A stretch of 64,000 nt of DNA, from positions 50,401-114,400 of the forward strand of contig JAFGCW010000010.1 in NCBI GenBank assembly GCA_016932435.1, read 5' to 3'. This document shows, piece after piece, positions 51,311 to 60,819 of this stretch. The notes beneath the pieces are model-generated. The model saw only the letters and a list, made by a program, of their open reading frames with translations. It did not search any database and was not told the DNA's origin. A program made the translations under genes and the position numbers. The stretch comes from Dehalococcoidales bacterium (GTDB lineage: Bacteria; Chloroflexota; Dehalococcoidia; Dehalococcoidales; UBA2162). Each line of letters opens with the position of its first letter. Position 1 is the first letter of the stretch.

Positions 51311-53938
51311 ATGGCTGAAACATTATTAACAACGAAATTCTATGTTCCACCCCTACGATCGGAACTCATTTCACGGAAACATCTGATCGAACGGTTGATG
51401 CAAGGCCTGGATCGGAGTTTAGTATTGGTTTCGGCACCGGCAGGTTATGGTAAAACGACCGTAATAAGTGACTTAGTACATACTATTGAACCTGACGTTA
51501 AAGCTGCCTGGATTTCACTCGATTCAGCCGACAATGACCCGATTACTTTCTGGAACTATTTCATAACCGCACTCGGTAATATTGAACAGGGATTAGGCGA
51601 TGATACTTTGTCTATTCTTCACTCACCAAGGTTGTCCTCCACCGACCTGTTATTGACCACTCTTATAAATGAGATAAACAAGATTACCAGCGATTTTATC
51701 CTCATTCTAGATGATTATCACGTCATAGAGTCTCAGCCGGTCCACGAAGCTATCACTTTTTTACTTGATCATATTCCCGGTAAAATGCACCTTGTTATTG
51801 CGACCCGTACCGATCCGCCTTTACCTCTAGCGCGACTTCGCGGACGCGGATTGATGATCGAGATTCGTACAAACGATCTCCGTTTTACACATGATGAAAC
51901 GGATGATTTTTTCAACAGATTTATCAACATTAATCTTGACAGAGAGGATATTGAAGCGCTGGCAATACGTACTGAAGGCTGGATTACCGGCCTCCAGATG
52001 GCAGCATTGTCCATGCGGGGTCACGATAATATACATGCATTTATCAGGGATTTTACAGGAAGTCACCGGTTTATTCTGGATTATCTGATAGAAGAAGTAT
52101 TTCAGCGGCAGTCTACCGATATCCAGAACTTTCTGCTGAAAACCTCTATACTGGATCGTTTGACCGTACCTCTGTGTGATTATGTTACGGAAAGAAGTGA
52201 TAGCCGTACTATTCTGGCTGCTCTGGAACGTGCCAATCTGTTTATTGTCGCGCTTGATGAGTCCCGTCAATGGTACCGGTATCAGCACCTGTTTTCTGAT
52301 CTCCTTCGTCATCAGCTTGAAATAACCTCGAACACAAATGAAATTCCAGGCTATCATCTAAGGGCAAGCCATTGGTTCGAATCAAACAATCTTACTTCGG
52401 ACGCGATCCAGCACGCCATACATTCCAGGGATTGGGAACGGTCGTCGAATCTTATCTTCACTGCCAGTCAATCGCTATTGAAAAGTGGTGAAATCACTAC
52501 ACTGCTCAGGTGGATTCGGCAGTTACCGGATGAAACGATAGCCAGTCACCCTCAACTGTGGAGTGAATGCTGCTGGACCATGATACTTACCGGACAGTTC
52601 GACGTTGCCGATTCATTTTTAGAGAAGATAAAAAATAATACTGAGAGTAATGATGTCTCTCGCGGCGAAATGCTTGTTATGCGAGCCTACATCGCCCGTT
52701 CACGGGGCGATAATCTTGGAACCATCGAGTTGTCGCAGGAAGCCAAATCACTAGTTCCTGAAGACAATATAGATACCCGGTGCATTCTGGCATTAAACCT
52801 GGGTATCGCGCAATGGCACTTCGGTCACCTGGAAGAAGCCGAAGAGGCTCTTGTCGAGGCAGAAAACAAAGCTCAACAAATAGGGAATAACTATGTTCTA
52901 CTTACGGCTGTAAGCGCACACTGTATAATTCACGCCGCCCAGGGGAAACTGCACCAGGCAGCCGATCTATACCGTAAGGCAATAGAGATGGCCGGTGGTT
53001 CACCGGGGGTAGCTCTCGTTTACCTTACTCTTGCAGCGATTTTATACGAATGGAATGATCTCCTAGGTGCCACTGATTGCGTAAATCGCGGAATTGAACT
53101 GAGCGAACAAAGCGGTAATGTAGAGATACAGAGCGGCGGTTACCGTACGATGTCCCGTATTCGTATGGCATCCGGCGATGCAGAAGGTGCGTATTCAGCC
53201 CTTGAAACTGCCTACCAGTATTTCAGGGATAAAAAGGTATCACCGCTGGATGGGGCACGTACGGCCGATTGTTTTGCGCAGTTATACCTGATGCAGAAGA
53301 ACGTTGCGAAAGCCCGGGAATGGATGGAGAAAGTTACTGACGATGTAGATGCAGTGACTTTCTACCCCCGACTTCATCTATCCGGAGCTCGATTGTCACT
53401 TGCCCTCGGAGAAAAACAGGATGCTCAAAGAGAACTTGCAGAGAAGGCCAGGCTTGCGGAGCAGTCCGGATGGATCTACGGATTGATAGAAACACGAATA
53501 TTACAGTCTCTGGCTGCATCAGAACCCGAAGAAGCCATTGTTTTTATCACTGATGCCTTGAATCTTGCTCAACCTGAAGGATTTATTCGTATTTTCGTTG
53601 ATAAAGGTGAAGCTTTAGAGGTTATCTTACGGGAAGCAGCCGGTCGGGGTATTGCCATTGATTATATTTCTACTATTCTGAAGTTCTCTAAGGAAACACC
53701 GGATACGGCTCATCAAGAACGGCCTGCAAAACCTCAACCTCTGGCCGAACCTTTGAGTGAACGCGAACTCGAGGTGTTACGTCTGATGGCTGAAGGTCTC
53801 TCTAACAGTGAAATATCCAGAAAACTGGTAGTCAGCGTCGGCACCGTGAAAACCCACGTACACAATATAATCAACAAGCTGGACGTTTCCAGCCGTATGC
53901 AGGCTGCATCAAAAGCCAGAGACCTCGGTCTTCTATAA
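51311..53938 (+). CDS. MalT-type LuxR-family transcriptional activator
   Basis: 875 residues in the STAND/MalT layout: an N-terminal NTPase ([10 protein letters not shown], Walker [12 protein letters not shown], Walker B), a winged-helix section ([15 protein letters not shown]), a long tetratricopeptide-like superhelix (about 350-790, many A-L-E/EA repeats) and a C-terminal LuxR helix-turn-helix ([20 protein letters not shown], then [16 protein letters not shown]). Such proteins bind ATP and an inducer and then activate transcription. The ligand is unknown. The membrane-protein/ABC exporter operon downstream carries an 18-bp palindrome that could be its target. Confidence 0.93.
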   Translation: MAETLLTTKFYVPPLRSELISRKHLIERLMQGLDRSLVLVSAPAGYGKTTVISDLVHTIEPDVKAAWISLDSADNDPITFWNYFITALGNIEQGLGDDTLSILHSPRLSSTDLLLTTLINEINKITSDFILILDDYHVIESQPVHEAITFLLDHIPGKMHLVIATRTDPPLPLARLRGRGLMIEIRTNDLRFTHDETDDFFNRFININLDREDIEALAIRTEGWITGLQMAALSMRGHDNIHAFIRDFTGSHRFILDYLIEEVFQRQSTDIQNFLLKTSILDRLTVPLCDYVTERSDSRTILAALERANLFIVALDESRQWYRYQHLFSDLLRHQLEITSNTNEIPGYHLRASHWFESNNLTSDAIQHAIHSRDWERSSNLIFTASQSLLKSGEITTLLRWIRQLPDETIASHPQLWSECCWTMILTGQFDVADSFLEKIKNNTESNDVSRGEMLVMRAYIARSRGDNLGTIELSQEAKSLVPEDNIDTRCILALNLGIAQWHFGHLEEAEEALVEAENKAQQIGNNYVLLTAVSAHCIIHAAQGKLHQAADLYRKAIEMAGGSPGVALVYLTLAAILYEWNDLLGATDCVNRGIELSEQSGNVEIQSGGYRTMSRIRMASGDAEGAYSALETAYQYFRDKKVSPLDGARTADCFAQLYLMQKNVAKAREWMEKVTDDVDAVTFYPRLHLSGARLSLALGEKQDAQRELAEKARLAEQSGWIYGLIETRILQSLAASEPEEAIVFITDALNLAQPEGFIRIFVDKGEALEVILREAAGRGIAIDYISTILKFSKETPDTAHQERPAKPQPLAEPLSERELEVLRLMAEGLSNSEISRKLVVSVGTVKTHVHNIINKLDVSSRMQAASKARDLGLL

Positions 53939-54031
53939 TCTTTTTTCCAATACCTTTTCCTGAACTTCCTTTTTTCTATCCATGTTTTTCCTGTATGTCT
54001 ATCTGCGCGCTTTTAAAAATAAACCACCTTA

Positions 54032-54049
54032 ATCTATCCATGGATAGAT
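54032..54049. promoter_or_regulatory. 18-bp perfect palindrome, candidate operator
   Basis: ATCTATCCATGGATAGAT reads the same on both strands. It lies 72 bases before the operon start codon at 54121. A half-site TCTATCCATG recurs at 53975-53984, 58 bases upstream and in direct orientation. Confidence 0.6.
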
Positions 54050-54120
54050 GACGCTCTACCCTGTTTATCCCGTACTATGAAATCGTAAAGGTTAAAACAG
54101 GAAGAAAAAAGGAGGGAAAA

Positions 54121-54699
54121 ATGAATAAGGCAAAAATCATATGGGGAATACTCTGTTTAGCTCTAGCGGGTTTATTTGGGTTATTAAGCGTTAATCTACC
54201 TGAAGAAGAACTGGTTTTCATGGTCAATAATACGAATATGTTCTATCTGGTGCCGCTGGCACTGATAATCGCCGGTATTGTGTTACTTGCCACGGCGAAA
54301 GATAAAAACCAAAAGACTGAGAAAGAGAATACCACGGTAGCGGTGGATAATGAAAAGGTTGCGTTAAACAAACGCCTTGAAACCATAGGCTGGGGTTTTT
54401 TCCTGGTGATGCTTGGTGGATTTTTATTCGTACCGCACATGATACTGGATAAAGGTTACTGGTCGATCGGAGTCGGCGTCATTCTACTGGGTTTGAATAT
54501 TGCCAGGTACTTTTACCGGATTAAATTAAGCGGTTTTACTACGTTCCTTGGTATCGTTTCGATAGTCAGCGGCATAGCCCAGGTTATATGGATGCAGTCA
54601 ATAAACGGTTCTGCTTTTCTGATCATACTCGGTATATACCTTGTATTCAAAGCCTGGTTCGACAGACAAAAACTGTTCGGGAAAGCAGAGGAAAGTTAG
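54121..54699 (+). CDS. Hypothetical multi-pass membrane protein
   Basis: 192 residues with about six hydrophobic segments: 7-25, 40-58, 92-108, 114-130, 139-155, 160-176. A charged loop (KDKNQKTEKENTT) follows the second helix. There is no enzyme motif. It is the first gene of the operon that encodes a small soluble protein and an ABC-2 exporter, so an accessory role there is likely. AAAAAAGGAGGG precedes the ATG. Confidence 0.75.
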   Translation: MNKAKIIWGILCLALAGLFGLLSVNLPEEELVFMVNNTNMFYLVPLALIIAGIVLLATAKDKNQKTEKENTTVAVDNEKVALNKRLETIGWGFFLVMLGGFLFVPHMILDKGYWSIGVGVILLGLNIARYFYRIKLSGFTTFLGIVSIVSGIAQVIWMQSINGSAFLIILGIYLVFKAWFDRQKLFGKAEES

Positions 54700-54733
54700 G
54701 CGGGGAACAGCGGTGTCTGATGGGAGGAATGTC

Positions 54734-54970
54734 ATGCAGAAGATCGAAATCCGTGTAAAAGGACAGATTGACGAACACTGGTCGGAATGGTTCGAAGGCT
54801 TGACGATAACACATGCAGAGACGGAGGAATCGGTAATATCGGGAGTACTTGCAGATGAGTCAGCAGTATACGGATTAATCACAAAAATAAGAGATTTGGG
54901 ATTACACCTGGTGTCGGTAAAAAACACAAATCATGAGGAGGATTCTAAAGAAATAGTGAAGGAGGAATAA
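54734..54970 (+). CDS. Small conserved protein of ABC exporter operons
   Basis: 78 residues from ATG 54734 behind GGGAGG. The pattern KIEIRVKGQIDEHWSEWFEG, then LTITHAETEESVISGVLADE and AVYGLITKIRDLGLHLVSV, is a small alpha/beta protein I recognise as commonly encoded next to ABC transporters in Actinobacteria and Chloroflexi; it has no named function. It follows the membrane protein gene by 34 bp and precedes the ATPase gene by 36 bp. Confidence 0.8.
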   Translation: MQKIEIRVKGQIDEHWSEWFEGLTITHAETEESVISGVLADESAVYGLITKIRDLGLHLVSVKNTNHEEDSKEIVKEE

Positions 54971-55006
54971 CACAACAAATGAAAGATCAGAAAGGAGGAA
55001 AGCAAG

Positions 55007-55924
55007 ATGGATACAGCGGTTGAAGTAAAAAATCTCACAAAAAGATACGGAGATCTTGTAGCGGTGAATGAAGTGGATTTCAGTATAGAAAAAGGTGAAA
55101 TATTCGGTCTTCTTGGACCGAACGGGGCTGGGAAAACAACGACGGTTGAAATGATTGAAGGATTGCGAAAACCGGACAGCGGGACGATAAACGTATGCGG
55201 CATAGATGCTCAGAAAGAAAAGGATAAGATCAAGGAAATTATAGGGGTTCAACTTCAGAGTACCACAATATATGACAAAATTCGTGTAGATGAGGTGATC
55301 GATCTTTTCAAAGGTTATTATCAGAGAACTCTGGATACCAGTGAAATTCTTGATATGGTTTCACTCAATGAAAAGAAAAACAGTTACGTAAGCATATTGT
55401 CGGGAGGACAGAAGCAGCGTGTTGCCCTGGCTCTTGCGCTGGTTAACGACCCGGAAATAATTTTTCTGGATGAACCGACAACCGGACTCGATCCACAGGC
55501 GAGGAGAAATGTCTGGGATATTGTCGGGGACCTGGGTTCAAAAGGGAAGACGGTTATCCTGACAACCCATTACATGGAGGAAGCTGAAAGACTCTGTAAC
55601 AGGCTTGGAATTATCGATCACGGGACGATAATCGCTATGGATACCACAAGAGAGTTGATCGCGAAACAAAACCTGGAGTCGGCAATAGAGTTTACTTCGT
55701 CAAATGGAGTATCGGGAGACACTTTCGAAAAAATCGATGGAGTAAACAAGGTTACACAAGATGGAAGAGAGTTTGTAATACAGACGACGGCTTCTTCTCG
55801 CGTACTTGGTGAATTATCACGTATCTCGGAGGAAAATGGGTTCGATCTGGAGAATATTACAGTGAGAAAAGCTACCCTGGAAGATGTATTCCTGGCATTG
55901 ACCGGGAGAAAACTGAGAGGGTAA
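55007..55924 (+). CDS. ABC transporter ATP-binding protein
   Basis: 305 residues. Walker A GPNGAGKTTT (near 38-47), signature SILSGGQKQR, Walker B IIFLDEPTTGLDP, and the switch histidine LTTHYMEEAE. A C-terminal extension of about 80 residues (from TTRELIAKQNLESAIEFTSS) is typical of ATPases of ABC-2 drug/polysaccharide exporters. It pairs with the permease 11 bp downstream. AAAGGAGGAAAG precedes the ATG. Confidence 0.95.
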   Translation: MDTAVEVKNLTKRYGDLVAVNEVDFSIEKGEIFGLLGPNGAGKTTTVEMIEGLRKPDSGTINVCGIDAQKEKDKIKEIIGVQLQSTTIYDKIRVDEVIDLFKGYYQRTLDTSEILDMVSLNEKKNSYVSILSGGQKQRVALALALVNDPEIIFLDEPTTGLDPQARRNVWDIVGDLGSKGKTVILTTHYMEEAERLCNRLGIIDHGTIIAMDTTRELIAKQNLESAIEFTSSNGVSGDTFEKIDGVNKVTQDGREFVIQTTASSRVLGELSRISEENGFDLENITVRKATLEDVFLALTGRKLRG

Positions 55925-55935
55925 AGGAGTATAAA

Positions 55936-56673
55936 ATGAAAGTATTAGTAGGTCAAATGAAGTTAGAATCAAAACTTTTCCTGAGGGACAAAGGTGGATT
56001 ATTCTGGGCGCTGGCATTCCCCGTATTCATGATCGTACTATTCGGACTCATCTATCAGGGCGAAATGTGGGGTGAAATAACGCCGATCAGTTATATACTT
56101 CCTGGAATTATAGTGTTGGCAGTAATGTCGACCTGTATTGTAATCACTACCTCCGGAGTTGTAGGCGACAGGGAGAAAGGGATATTCAGAAGACTTTCTC
56201 TGACCCCGCTGAAGCGGCAGACCCTTATTGGTGGCCAAATAGCGACTCGCTATTTCGTAGTCCTTATACAGACGCTCGTGCTGATAGCTATTGGAATACT
56301 GGCATTCGACGTGACGGTTGGCGGTAACTACCTGCTGTTCTGGGGTGCGCTGACACTTGGCGCTCTAACCTTTTTCGCGATGGCCTTTGCCCTGACGACG
56401 TTTATTAAAAGTGAAAAGGGAGTCGTACCGGCGGCTATGGCTTTCCTGTTTGTCCTGATGTTCCTCGGAGGATGTTTCTATCCGATTGACGTTATGCCTG
56501 AATTTCTTCAGCCTTTCTGTAAGATACTACCCTCATTCCAGTTGAATGAAAGTCTGAGATTGATAGCGATCGAAGAAGCCGGTATCGGATCAGTATGGCC
56601 CGAATTTTTAAAAATGGCTGGATGGCTGGTAGTGTTTTCTGCGATAGGGATCAGGTTCTTCAAGTGGGAGTAG
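55936..56673 (+). CDS. ABC-2 type permease
   Basis: 245 residues and six membrane helices: 20-42, 50-73, 95-118, 125-150, 160-180 and 222-242. The region VVGDREKGIFRRLSLTPLKR is the cytoplasmic coupling motif of ABC-2 permeases (E-K-x-x-G-x-x-R-x-L). Together with the ATPase it forms a homodimeric exporter of an unknown compound. AAAGGAGTATAAA precedes the ATG. Confidence 0.93.
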   Translation: MKVLVGQMKLESKLFLRDKGGLFWALAFPVFMIVLFGLIYQGEMWGEITPISYILPGIIVLAVMSTCIVITTSGVVGDREKGIFRRLSLTPLKRQTLIGGQIATRYFVVLIQTLVLIAIGILAFDVTVGGNYLLFWGALTLGALTFFAMAFALTTFIKSEKGVVPAAMAFLFVLMFLGGCFYPIDVMPEFLQPFCKILPSFQLNESLRLIAIEEAGIGSVWPEFLKMAGWLVVFSAIGIRFFKWE

Positions 56674-56713
56674 ATGTAAAGAGAATAGTAGAATTAATAC
56701 AGCCTATGTATTG

Positions 56714-56757
56714 AAAGCCGGATGTTTTCAAAATGAGATATCCGGCTTTCTTTTTAG
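56714..56757 (+). terminator. Terminator of the ABC exporter operon
   Basis: GAAAGCCGGAT pairs with ATCCGGCTTTC (11-bp stem) and is followed by TTTTT. Confidence 0.9.
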
Positions 56758-56827
56758 TGTAACCATGTAGCGTTAAAGAGAATGCTTGTAAGTAGCGGGT
56801 AATTCGATAAGGACCTGAAAAATGATT

Positions 56828-57520
56828 TTACAACATTGCTTCCTCGAGTTTCCCTGCGTTATTTACCGTGATTGTTGAGCCTTCGAAACTGATTATGTCC
56901 TCATCACGCATCAGACCTAATTCTCTGGAAAGCGACGGTCTGGGTATGTTCAGGTAGTCGGCCAGTTCATGGCGTTTCATCGGTATGATTATAGTGCTAT
57001 TACCTTTATCTTTCAGGATGTCAAGCAGGTAGCTGCTGATTTTGCCCCGGATGCCTTTGGCCGATATATGCTCTATTTTCCTGTTTAGCATCAATGCCCT
57101 GTTCGAGAGTATCCCCAGCATGTTCATAATCAGAGTAGTGTGAGACGCACATACGTTAGAGCAGGTGGTAGTGATCCTGTCCGGAGGTAAATAGAGTACG
57201 ATGCTGTCTTCCTGGGAGATGACGGTCACCGGCCACGTTTTGTCGTCTGAAAAGGCGATCATTTCACCGAAGATATCTCCTGAACCGAGGAATCCCATGA
57301 TGATACGGTTGCCCGAGTATTGTTCCCTGGTCAGGGCAACTCTGCCGCCGGCAATTATTCCTATACCCGTAAACGGCTGACCGTAGGAGACTATTATTTC
57401 TCTCTGTTTATATTTTTTCATCATAGGATTCAGGCAATCAAGCATAATTCCAAGCGATTCGTCATTGATATTCCTGAATAGCGCTGATGATTTCACTGCA
57501 TCCAGAATTTGTTTCTCCAT
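56828..57520 (-). CDS. Crp/Fnr-family regulator, probably controlling hcp
   Basis: 230 residues: a cyclic-nucleotide-binding-type sensor (RNINDESLGIMLDCLNPMMK, GSGDIFGEMIAFSDD), a dimer helix, and a winged helix-turn-helix (KRHELADYLNIPRPSLSREL). There is no N-terminal Fe-S cysteine cluster as in Fnr; two cysteines (TTTCSNVCAS) lie before the dimer helix. It is divergent from hybrid cluster protein, the usual place of HcpR, which senses nitrosative stress. The shared intergenic region has a 16-bp palindrome. GAGG precedes the ATG. Confidence 0.9.
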   Translation of the reverse strand: MEKQILDAVKSSALFRNINDESLGIMLDCLNPMMKKYKQREIIVSYGQPFTGIGIIAGGRVALTREQYSGNRIIMGFLGSGDIFGEMIAFSDDKTWPVTVISQEDSIVLYLPPDRITTTCSNVCASHTTLIMNMLGILSNRALMLNRKIEHISAKGIRGKISSYLLDILKDKGNSTIIIPMKRHELADYLNIPRPSLSRELGLMRDEDIISFEGSTITVNNAGKLEEAML

Positions 57521-57535
57521 GATAACCTCACAATT

Positions 57536-57551
57536 GGTAACATATGTTACC
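57536..57551. promoter_or_regulatory. Crp/Fnr-type operator between regulator and hcp
   Basis: GGTAACATATGTTACC is a perfect 16-bp palindrome. Its centre (57543.5) lies about 38-41 bases before the expected hcp transcript start, the class II activation position, and it covers the -10 of the regulator's own promoter. Confidence 0.75.
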
Positions 57552-57572
57552 GATTTCTGAAATCTATTGTAA
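57544..57572 (-). promoter_or_regulatory. Promoter of the Crp/Fnr regulator gene
   Basis: On the minus strand TTACAA, 17 bases, TAACAT. The -10 lies inside the palindrome, so binding should repress the regulator's own gene. Confidence 0.5.
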
Positions 57573-57575
57573 TAT
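57570..57575 (+). promoter_or_regulatory. -10 element of hcp
   Basis: TAATAT about 27 bases downstream of the palindrome centre. No -35 match, as expected for an activator-dependent promoter. Confidence 0.5.
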
Positions 57576-57626
57576 ATTTTATTTAGTGGTACAACTGAAT
57601 TCTCGCGAAAACATAAGGAGGAAGAA

Positions 57627-59198
57627 ATGGTGGATACAAAAATGTTTTGTTTTCAATGCGAACAGACAGCGGGCGGAAAAGGCTGTACGAAGGTAGGAGT
57701 CTGCGGGAAGACCCCGGAAGTTTCCCGGGAACAGGATGAGTTGATTTGCTCGCTGGTCGGTCTGGCCAGGGCTGCCGACGGGAAATCTTCAGGACGAGAA
57801 GCCGACGAACTGATGATGCAGGGACTCTTCGCGACTTTGACGAATGTTAACTTCGATGGAGAACGCATCGATGAACTGAAAGACCTTGTCGAAGTGGAAA
57901 AAGAGAAACTGGGTGGTGCTGATGACCTAGATACAGACACTTTGTTCGAGGGTGATGCCGATACGGTTTCTCTGCGGTCTACGTTACTTTTCGGTCTCAA
58001 GGGGATGGCTGCCTATGCCTGGCATGCCCATATACTCGGTAAGGACGATCCCGAAGTCACTGAGTGGTTTTACAAAGGGATGAAGGCAGTTGGAGAAGAA
58101 CACAGCGCCGAAGAATGGCTTGATCTGATAATGGAGTTCGGACAGGTTAATTTAAAATGTATGGCCTTGCTTGACGAAGCCAATACATCGACTTACGGCC
58201 ACCCGGAACCGACCGATGTCAGTATGAAGGTGGAGAAGGGACCGTTTATCGTAGTGACCGGCCATGATCTCCTCGACCTGAAACAGCTTCTCGAACAGAC
58301 GGAAGGTAAGAGTATCAACATATATACTCATGGCGAGATGCTTCCCGCCCACGGGTATCCTGAATTGAAGAAATACACCCACCTCAAGGGAAACTATGGC
58401 ACTGCCTGGCAGAACCAGCAGAAGGAGTTTGCCGACATGCCGGCTCCAGTGCTGTTCACGACTAACTGTATCATGCCGCCGAAGGAGTCATACGCAGAGA
58501 ATATTTTCACCACGGCAGTGGTCGGTTATCCCGGTATCAAGCACATTCCTGAAAACAACGGCAAGAAGGATTTCAGTCATGTTATAGAAAAAGCTTTGGA
58601 ACTGGGTGGCTGGGATGAGGACAAACAGTTCACCGGTATCAATGGCGGCACGGTATTGAAAACCGGCTTTGCCAGGAATGCGGTGATGGGAGTAGCCGAT
58701 ACTGTGATAGACGCGGTTAAGGCAGGAGCTATAAAGCATTTCTTCCTGGTCGGTGGTTGTGATGGTGCCAGGACAGGGCGTAATTACTATACGGATTTTG
58801 TTAAACAGACTCCGCCGGACACGGTGGTTCTTACCCTTGCCTGTGGTAAATACCGGTTCAACGACCTGAATATCGGCGAAATTGGCGGTATACCCCGATT
58901 GCTGGACATGGGGCAGTGTAATGATGCCTATTCAGCCATCCAGGTGGCAGTGGCGCTGGCTGAAGCTTTTGAATGCGAGGTAAATGAGCTTCCCCTGACG
59001 CTGGTGCTTTCCTGGTATGAGCAGAAAGCAGTCTGTATCTTACTCACGCTGCTTTCCCTGGGTATTAAAAACATATACCTCGGCCCGTCACTCCCGGCGT
59101 TTATTTCACCGAATGTCCTGGATATACTGGTCGAGAAGTTCGATATCAAGCCGATATCCACACCGGCAGAGGATATGAAAGCGATACTAGACAAATAA
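57627..59198 (+). CDS. hcp: Hybrid cluster protein (hydroxylamine reductase)
   Basis: 523 residues. The N-terminal cubane-cluster cysteines are CFQCEQTAGGKGCTKVGVCG (Cys8, 11, 20, 26). Hybrid-cluster ligands are in the later segments: NLKCMALLDEA, TTNCIMPP, LACGKYRFND and the E of SWYEQKAV. It works in the cytoplasm on hydroxylamine or nitric oxide and on S-nitrosylation defence. The cysteine spacing is of the class found in strict anaerobes. It is controlled by the divergent Crp/Fnr regulator and cotranscribed with a cupin gene 13 bp downstream. AAGGAGGAAG precedes the ATG. Confidence 0.96.
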   Translation: MVDTKMFCFQCEQTAGGKGCTKVGVCGKTPEVSREQDELICSLVGLARAADGKSSGREADELMMQGLFATLTNVNFDGERIDELKDLVEVEKEKLGGADDLDTDTLFEGDADTVSLRSTLLFGLKGMAAYAWHAHILGKDDPEVTEWFYKGMKAVGEEHSAEEWLDLIMEFGQVNLKCMALLDEANTSTYGHPEPTDVSMKVEKGPFIVVTGHDLLDLKQLLEQTEGKSINIYTHGEMLPAHGYPELKKYTHLKGNYGTAWQNQQKEFADMPAPVLFTTNCIMPPKESYAENIFTTAVVGYPGIKHIPENNGKKDFSHVIEKALELGGWDEDKQFTGINGGTVLKTGFARNAVMGVADTVIDAVKAGAIKHFFLVGGCDGARTGRNYYTDFVKQTPPDTVVLTLACGKYRFNDLNIGEIGGIPRLLDMGQCNDAYSAIQVAVALAEAFECEVNELPLTLVLSWYEQKAVCILLTLLSLGIKNIYLGPSLPAFISPNVLDILVEKFDIKPISTPAEDMKAILDK

Positions 59199-59211
59199 CA
59201 AGGAGTTGATG

Positions 59212-59568
59212 ATGGATAAAGCTATACAGACCGACGAAGATTTACTGGCGAAGGTTACGGACCTCGCGGAGATGGTGAAATACCAGAATGGAACGGTGGT
59301 CAGTCGAACAATAATGGACAGACCGACAGGTACCGTAACCTTGTTTGCGTTCGATAAGGGGCAGGGGCTGAGCGAACACACGGCGCCGTTCGATGCCCTG
59401 GTCCATGTCCTTGACGGTACAGCGGTAGTCACTATTAGCGGTCATGATTTACACTTGAAAACAGGCGAAGCGACCATCATGCCGGCCAACGACCCACATG
59501 CTCTTAATGCTGAGGAACAATTCAAGATGATGCTGGTAATGATACGGGGAGCGAACCTGGACACTTAA
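59212..59568 (+). CDS. Cupin-domain protein cotranscribed with hcp
   Basis: 118 residues from ATG 59212 (AGGAG six bases upstream; another ATG lies one codon earlier). A single cupin domain: GLSEHTAPFDALVHVLDG (motif 1 His and Asp) and MPANDPHALNAEEQFKMML (motif 2 His). Small cupins of this type are often found with hcp in anaerobes, so a role in the nitrosative-stress response is likely. The molecular function is unknown. Confidence 0.87.
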   Translation: MDKAIQTDEDLLAKVTDLAEMVKYQNGTVVSRTIMDRPTGTVTLFAFDKGQGLSEHTAPFDALVHVLDGTAVVTISGHDLHLKTGEATIMPANDPHALNAEEQFKMMLVMIRGANLDT

Positions 59569-59579
59569 GTAAATTCATT

Positions 59580-59633
59580 AAGGCAACTTCCGGGAAACAA
59601 TGTGTCCTGCTTCATCATGGAGGTTGCCTTTTT
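59580..59633 (+). terminator. Terminator of the hcp/cupin operon
   Basis: AAGGCAACTTCC pairs with GGAGGTTGCCTT (12 bp, one G-U) with a 27-base loop, followed by TTT. Confidence 0.75.
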
Positions 59634-59690
59634 GTATATTTGGTCAATTATATATATTTATCGGATCTCCTCTTCCGTAAATACAATTAT

Positions 59691-59699
59691 TGTTAAAAT
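59691..59699 (+). promoter_or_regulatory. Extended -10 element before the flippase-like gene
   Basis: TGTTAAAAT, the same sequence as at 51250-51258, lies about 96 bases before the ATG at 59795. Confidence 0.4.
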
Positions 59700-59794
59700 A
59701 GTATTTTCAATTTACTACGATTGATATACAATAGTGCCATTTACCGTATATATTAATTGGTCGTTAATTTTTTCGTTTCTTTGTTAGATAATAA

Positions 59795-60805
59795 ATGATC
59801 AAGCGATACCGTCAGAAATTATCCGTTATAATTATCATAGCTTTACTGGTTCTTGGAGTGGTGCTCATCATTCTGGACTGGTCTAATATCAGTAAAGTGC
59901 TGGCTGAAGCAGACTGGAATCATTCGCTTTTTTCATTGATTTTCATTGCACTCTCCTATTTTTTCCTCAGTTACGGCTTTACCGTAGTAAACAACATATT
60001 CCGGGTACCGATGGACTGGCCTTCACTAATGAATGTTGGATTCGTTTCTTCCGCTTTCAATAATCTTGTTGATTTTATGTGGATGGGAGGGCATGCCCTG
60101 AGAATCATGTTGATGCAGCGGAAGGGAGTCAGTTCAGGTCAGGTTCTTGCCCCGTCGATCTTTTCTTCTCATTTTCATAACCTGGGTATGTTCTGCCTGC
60201 TGCCGATAGGCATGATATATCTTCTTGTTCATCGCCTGGTTCCGCCGGCTGGTGCTGTGGGACTGATTATATTCACGGTAGTCATTATTGCATTTATCAT
60301 TGCTGCTACCATAGTTGTTTTTAAAAGATCCCTCAGGCTTATAATAACCAATTTCTTATCAAAGGCAACCAAGCTTGTTGTCAGGAAGGATATAGCACCT
60401 TTTTTCAATACTTTCGATGATACAATGACATCCGGAGTTGCGGCTATCAAAGACCGCCCTCAGTTGCTGTTGCTGGTAATTATTTGTGTTATTGCAGAAT
60501 GGGCGTTCATGCTGGCAGGTTTCTGGTTCTGTTTTGAAGCACTTGGTAGCCCCGTAAGTCCTGGTATATTAATAACCGGCTTTGCTGTTGGTATATCGGT
60601 TGGTAATCTATCAATGTTCCCTGGGGGGCTTGGTACTCAGGAAGCATCTATGGCGGGTGTATTTTCATTACTGGGAGTGGCTTTCGAACGAGGAGTGCTT
60701 GCGTCTGTTCTTTTTAGGGTTGTATATGACTTCATACCGTTCATTATCAGCCTGTTCTTTTACCGGCGATTATTAAGTTCTCCTTTCAAGAAGTCTGAAG
60801 CATAA
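59795..60805 (+). CDS. Lysylphosphatidylglycerol-synthase-type transmembrane protein (flippase domain only)
   Basis: 336 residues and about eight membrane helices of the LPG_synthase_TM/UPF0104 family. Characteristic parts are the NNLVDFMWMGGHALRIMLMQR loop, SIFSSHFHNLGMF and NLSMFPGGLGTQEASMAGVF (the P-G-G-L-G-x-x-E motif). There is no synthetase domain, so it may flip a lipid or glycolipid or have another membrane role. No good ribosome binding site is seen at the ATG. It converges on the kinase gene with a 14-bp gap. Confidence 0.88.
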   Translation: MIKRYRQKLSVIIIIALLVLGVVLIILDWSNISKVLAEADWNHSLFSLIFIALSYFFLSYGFTVVNNIFRVPMDWPSLMNVGFVSSAFNNLVDFMWMGGHALRIMLMQRKGVSSGQVLAPSIFSSHFHNLGMFCLLPIGMIYLLVHRLVPPAGAVGLIIFTVVIIAFIIAATIVVFKRSLRLIITNFLSKATKLVVRKDIAPFFNTFDDTMTSGVAAIKDRPQLLLLVIICVIAEWAFMLAGFWFCFEALGSPVSPGILITGFAVGISVGNLSMFPGGLGTQEASMAGVFSLLGVAFERGVLASVLFRVVYDFIPFIISLFFYRRLLSSPFKKSEA

Positions 60806-60819
60806 TACATACTGGTGGT

